Source: CAZHBD01 sp964530555
GTDB taxonomy: Bacteria; Patescibacteriota; Saccharimonadia; Saccharimonadales; AWTP1-31
Reading direction: 5' to 3'
Assembly (NCBI GenBank): GCA_964530555.1
Contig: CAZHBD010000042.1
Span: 1 to 7,331, forward strand
Length of the DNA stretch: 7,331 nucleotides
Shown here: piece by piece, positions 4,710 through 7,331 of the stretch
How positions within the stretch are numbered: position 1 is the first letter of the stretch
Layout of the letters: each line of letters opens with the position of its first letter
Made by a program: the position numbers and the translations under genes
Notes under the pieces: model-generated
Told to the model about the DNA's origin: nothing
Database searches by the model: none
What the model saw: only the letters and a program-made list of their open reading frames with translations

Positions 4710-5551
4710 GAATCGAAAGGATGAACACGGGCCTCGTTGCGATCTTTGAACAGTTTACTTAGGTTGAAACGCTGCTTTTTTTGATCATACCCTAAAGCCA
4801 GTGGACGCAATAATAGATAGCCAACCGTGTAGGCAACACGCGCCAACATCGAGCCAACCGTATTTATACCATGTTTTTTGTACGTTACACTCTGTTGTTT
4901 ATTGTATTGATGGAAGGCACGAGGCGTGTCCGAATAGCGACGTGCTGACATGCCGGCACGCAAATTTATGTCATACACAATCTTAAGTCCTGCCTGAAAC
5001 AAGTGAATCGCTAGGTCAGCATCTTCGTATATATGATTGTCTTCACACAGCTTGCTACGGATACTCTTCCAGGCAGTTCTGCGTATTGCCATATTGGTAC
5101 CAAACAGAAAAGGGAAATTTTTCTCATGCTTATACAAGGTGTTTTTAAAGAAGTCTTCAACCCAGTGGTTGTGCGGGCTAAAGGGCATATCGTAGAAATG
5201 AGAGGAACCAGTAGCCGCCGCAACTGAAGTATCCTGAAAAATTGCTTTAGCGGTCTCGACCCAGTTTGGCTCTAAAATCGTGTCGGCGTCAATCCGTCCC
5301 AAGATGTCACTCTTCGCAGTATTAAAACCTTTCGTTCGGCCGTACAAGGCGCCTTGGCGCTTTTCATGAGCAATATGCACAAAAGGGTACTGCCGAGCAA
5401 TCTGCAGGCTATTATCGGTCGAGTTATTATCAACGACAATAACTTCATCCGGCTGAACCGTCTGGCGCGCAATAGCATCGAGGCAAGCTTTTAGGTATAG
5501 CTGCTCGTTATAAACTGGTATAATTATTGATACTGTTAGTGCTTTTTTCAT
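4706..5551 (-). CDS. GT2-family glycosyltransferase
   Basis: Inverting GT-A sugar transferase, 281 residues from ATG 5551. The N-terminal nucleotide-sugar fold has VSIIIPVYNE (7-16), VIVVDNNSTD (37-46), the metal-binding D88-A-D90, the acceptor-region block FLFGTNMAIRR (149-159) and the catalytic-base segment E176-D177-A-D. The C-terminal part (about 235-254) is hydrophobic (VGYLLLRPLALGY) and may sit against the membrane. Likely role: adding a sugar to a lipid-linked or envelope glycan; donor and acceptor are unknown. An in-frame TTG at 5557 would add two residues and lies 7 bases after a TACTAT -10 box, so it is a possible alternative start. The stop overlaps the stop of the nuclease gene. 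Divergent from the hydrolase gene. Confidence 0.88.
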   Translation of the reverse strand: MKKALTVSIIIPVYNEQLYLKACLDAIARQTVQPDEVIVVDNNSTDNSLQIARQYPFVHIAHEKRQGALYGRTKGFNTAKSDILGRIDADTILEPNWVETAKAIFQDTSVAAATGSSHFYDMPFSPHNHWVEDFFKNTLYKHEKNFPFLFGTNMAIRRTAWKSIRSKLCEDNHIYEDADLAIHLFQAGLKIVYDINLRAGMSARRYSDTPRAFHQYNKQQSVTYKKHGINTVGSMLARVAYTVGYLLLRPLALGYDQKKQRFNLSKLFKDRNEARVHPFDS

Positions 5552-5563
5552 AAGCAATAGCTA

Positions 5564-5570
5564 GATAGTA
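5564..5570. promoter_or_regulatory. Shared divergent -10 region of glycosyltransferase and hydrolase genes
   Basis: Only 23 bases separate the two divergent ATGs. The plus strand has GATAGT (5564-5569) ending 5 bases before the hydrolase ATG. The minus strand has TACTAT (5565-5570) ending 7 bases before a TTG and 13 before the glycosyltransferase ATG. The two -10 boxes are nearly the same base pairs, so both polymerases cannot bind at once. -35 boxes are not convincing. Confidence 0.45.
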
Positions 5571-5574
5571 GCAG

Positions 5575-6768
5575 ATGAAAGATAAAAAAAACCGGAAACT
5601 TTTAAATCGACTAGAGCTGCGCCAAGAAAAGCAACTCCTCGGTCGTCATTACGGCACAAATGAGAAGCGCTGGCGTACTCGGCTGCTGCATCATTTGCGA
5701 CTTGAACGCCCGAAATATTGGTGGGCCGAGCGCACATTGTGGCAAAAAGTACTTTCGATACTTCTAGCCACTGTGATCTTTATGGTTGGCTCGGCATACG
5801 GCATTGCGCGATGGTACATCGCATCAAATGCCGGCAAAGACCACAAGTTCGGTGCCACATTCATCACCAACTATGCCGAGTACTATGGGCTCGACCCGCA
5901 GGAAACTATGCAAGCCATGATCACCGACCTGAACCTGCGCCATTTTCGACTGGTGAGTTACTGGGACAAGATTGAGCGCACGCCGGGGCAGTATGACTTT
6001 AGTGACCTTGACTGGCAATTTAAGAAGGTTGAGGCAGTCAACGGCACCATTAGTTTAGCGATCGGGCTACGTCAGCCCCGCTGGCCAGAATGTCACCCAC
6101 CTGAGTGGGCCAAAAACATGCCCAAAGACCAGTGGTACCCCCGACTCAAAGATTTCATGCAAAAAGTTATCGAGCGCTATAAAACTAGTTCGTCGCTTGA
6201 GAGCTACCAGCTTGAGAATGAGTATTTCCTGACAGCCTTTGGCGAATGTACTGACTTTAGTCGTGATCGATTGGTTGATGAGTTCAATTTTGTAAAATCG
6301 CTTGATCCAGCGCACAAAGTTATCATCAGCCGCAGCAATAATGCACTAGGGCTACCGATTGGCCAGCCACAGCCAGACGAGTTTGGCGTTTCAGTCTATA
6401 AGCGAGTCTGGGATAAAACGGTAACCAAACGGTATTTTGAGTATCCGTTTCCTGCGTGGTTTTACGCCTTTCTAGCCGGAGCAGGCAAGATCGTAACTGG
6501 CAAAGATCTAATCATTCACGAACTACAAACCGAGCCGTGGCCACCAGACAAAGGGATACCTGAAACGTCAATCGCCGAACAAAATAAATCACTAAACGCC
6601 GAGCGCCTAATGGACCGGATTAAGTATGGTCGCGCCACTGGCATGCCCGAAATCGACCTTTGGGGTGTCGAGATGTGGTACTGGCGCAAGGTCAAGCTTG
6701 GCGACGCAAGCTTATGGAACGCGGGCAAAGAAGCTATCCGTCAACAACAGTGCACCAGCTGCTACTAG
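5575..6768 (+). CDS. Membrane-anchored glycoside hydrolase (clan GH-A-like)
   Basis: Predicted sugar-cleaving (beta/alpha)8-barrel enzyme of 397 residues. A long basic cytosolic tail (1-56) precedes one transmembrane helix (about 58-77, LSILLATVIFMVGSAYGIA), so the barrel (about 90-390) faces outside. Barrel motifs: HFRLVSYWDKIE (123-134); QYDFSDLD (139-146), a form common in GH42/GH5-like enzymes; GLRQPRWPE (164-172); QLENE (212-216) with the N215-E216 acid/base pair; IIHELQTEPW (313-322) with E316 the likely nucleophile (E320 is the alternative); and WGVEMWYWR (363-371) at strand 8. The end QQCTSCY has two cysteines. The exact GH family and substrate are not recognised. A paralog begins 15 bases after the stop. 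The start ATG is the first after the divergent promoter. Confidence 0.8.
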   Translation: MKDKKNRKLLNRLELRQEKQLLGRHYGTNEKRWRTRLLHHLRLERPKYWWAERTLWQKVLSILLATVIFMVGSAYGIARWYIASNAGKDHKFGATFITNYAEYYGLDPQETMQAMITDLNLRHFRLVSYWDKIERTPGQYDFSDLDWQFKKVEAVNGTISLAIGLRQPRWPECHPPEWAKNMPKDQWYPRLKDFMQKVIERYKTSSSLESYQLENEYFLTAFGECTDFSRDRLVDEFNFVKSLDPAHKVIISRSNNALGLPIGQPQPDEFGVSVYKRVWDKTVTKRYFEYPFPAWFYAFLAGAGKIVTGKDLIIHELQTEPWPPDKGIPETSIAEQNKSLNAERLMDRIKYGRATGMPEIDLWGVEMWYWRKVKLGDASLWNAGKEAIRQQQCTSCY

Positions 6769-6780
6769 CGTATACTAGCG
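6763..6780 (+). repeat. Tandem 8-base repeat (TACTAGCG) between the two hydrolase genes
   Basis: TACTAGCG occurs at 6763-6770 and again at 6773-6780, ten bases apart. The first copy contains the stop codon of the upstream hydrolase. The second overlaps the TATACT box of the downstream one. It may be a by-product of the gene duplication or a small binding site. Confidence 0.5.
6771..6776 (+). promoter_or_regulatory. -10 box of the second hydrolase gene (leaderless)
   Basis: TATACT followed by seven bases and the ATG at 6784, so the transcript would start on or next to the start codon. No convincing -35 hexamer is seen. Confidence 0.5.
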
Positions 6781-6783
6781 CGT

Positions 6784-7331
6784 ATGCAATCATTTGGCGT
6801 AAGTCTCTCGATCAAACAGTGTCGCAATTTCGACGTGCCACCAATGCGAGTCATGCAGTTTGCCACCAATCAACTTGGCTTTCGGCGTTTTCGGCTGATG
6901 AGCTACTGGGACGAGCACGAATCGCAGCGCGGCAAGTATGATTTTGCTCAGCTCGACGAACAAGTGCGTTATGCACAAAAATATGGGCTAGAAGTAACAC
7001 TTTGCCTGGGCGTACGACAACCACGCTGGCCCGAGAATCATTGGCCTGACTGGGCTTGGCAGCTTCCGAAAGCAGCACGAGATGCCGCACTCTTGAACTT
7101 CGTCACAACAGTCGTAAAACGCTATAAGCGGTACAGCTGTATTGTCAGTTGGCAGCTTGAAAACGAAGCACTTCTAAAGAACTTCGGCGAACGCGGGGAT
7201 TTTGACCGCCAGCGTCTCAGACGAGAATATACCTTGGTAAAATCGCTTGACTCGCGACCAGTCGTTATGACGACCAGCACCTCCTGGGGCATTCCGCTGC
7301 GTCGGCCAATCCCTGACATTGTAGGCTTTAG
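6784..7331 (+). CDS. Second glycoside hydrolase paralog, no anchor, cut by right edge
   Basis: An open frame of 182 codons runs from ATG to the right edge with no stop. It is a paralog of the upstream hydrolase barrel: shared motifs in the same order are FRRFRLMSYWD (33-43), KYDFAQLD (51-58), GVRQPRWPE (76-84), QLENE (124-128, with N127/E128 as acid/base), VKSLD (152-156) and a GIPL block (169-172). The predicted nucleophile region lies beyond the edge. It lacks the basic tail and transmembrane helix, starting about where the barrel starts in the paralog, so it looks cytosolic. The only in-frame codons between the upstream TAG and this ATG are CGT ATA CTA GCG CGT, so no earlier ATG, GTG or TTG start exists. 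No Shine-Dalgarno site; a -10 box lies just before it. Confidence 0.8.
   Translation, partial: MQSFGVSLSIKQCRNFDVPPMRVMQFATNQLGFRRFRLMSYWDEHESQRGKYDFAQLDEQVRYAQKYGLEVTLCLGVRQPRWPENHWPDWAWQLPKAARDAALLNFVTTVVKRYKRYSCIVSWQLENEALLKNFGERGDFDRQRLRREYTLVKSLDSRPVVMTTSTSWGIPLRRPIPDIVGF

Noticed and set aside
1..7331. UGA recoding to glycine, as in Gracilibacteria and Absconditabacteria
   Set aside because: No coding frame contains an in-frame TGA, and all genes read fully with the standard code. The absence of TGA stops among nine genes is too few to argue from.

Overview
The window looks like bacterial chromosome from a small, gene-dense genome. Its left part is the start of an F-type ATP synthase operon. 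The best guess for the source is Candidatus Saccharibacteria (TM7) or a related Patescibacteria/CPR lineage. The grounds are tightly packed small genes, an unusual AtpB/AtpE pair, almost no ribosome binding sites, several family-level-only proteins and roughly balanced base composition. This is inference: no rRNA or ribosomal marker is present. Standard-code reading fits every gene. All nine complete genes end in TAA or TAG, never TGA, and none has an internal TGA, so UGA=Gly recoding is not supported.

Layout. (1) 1-1205, minus strand: a promoter (1176-1205), a possible 24-residue leader peptide overlapping the atpB start, atpB (F0 subunit a), a small hairpin plus a strong Shine-Dalgarno site, and the first 60 codons of atpE (subunit c), which runs off the left edge. 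(2) 1206-1459: a gene-poor divergent spacer. (3) 1460-4709, plus strand: a glutaredoxin-like protein, a CobO-type corrinoid adenosyltransferase, an unrecognised 208-residue protein, a zinc deaminase of the cytidine/deoxycytidylate family, a P-loop kinase and a membrane-anchored or secreted staphylococcal-type nuclease. The last two overlap by 20 bases. (4) 4706-5551, minus strand: a GT2 glycosyltransferase whose stop codon overlaps that of the nuclease. (5) 5575 to the right edge, plus strand: two tandem paralogous clan-A-like glycoside hydrolases. The first has a membrane anchor. The second has none and is cut by the edge.

The most striking thing not explained by the genes is how they start. 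Glutaredoxin, cobO, the unknown gene, the deaminase and the kinase each have a -10-like hexamer ending exactly 6 bases before the ATG, and three of them also have a TT-starting -35-like hexamer 17 bases further up. The hydrolase genes show the same arrangement with 5 and 7 bases. None of these has a Shine-Dalgarno sequence, whereas the operon-internal atpE has a perfect one. This predicts leaderless mRNAs, with each tightly packed gene carrying its own promoter, and it helps choose the deaminase start (ATG 3003).

Working together (inference): the nuclease, deaminase, P-loop kinase, corrinoid adenosyltransferase (a cofactor source for a class II ribonucleotide reductase, if one exists) and glutaredoxin could form a nucleotide scavenging and deoxynucleotide supply theme. 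This would suit a host-dependent cell, but individual promoters argue against a strict operon. The glycosyltransferase and the two hydrolases suggest a divergent surface-glycan building and trimming module. No CRISPR array, tRNA, rRNA, insertion sequence, prophage part or clear rho-independent terminator was seen.
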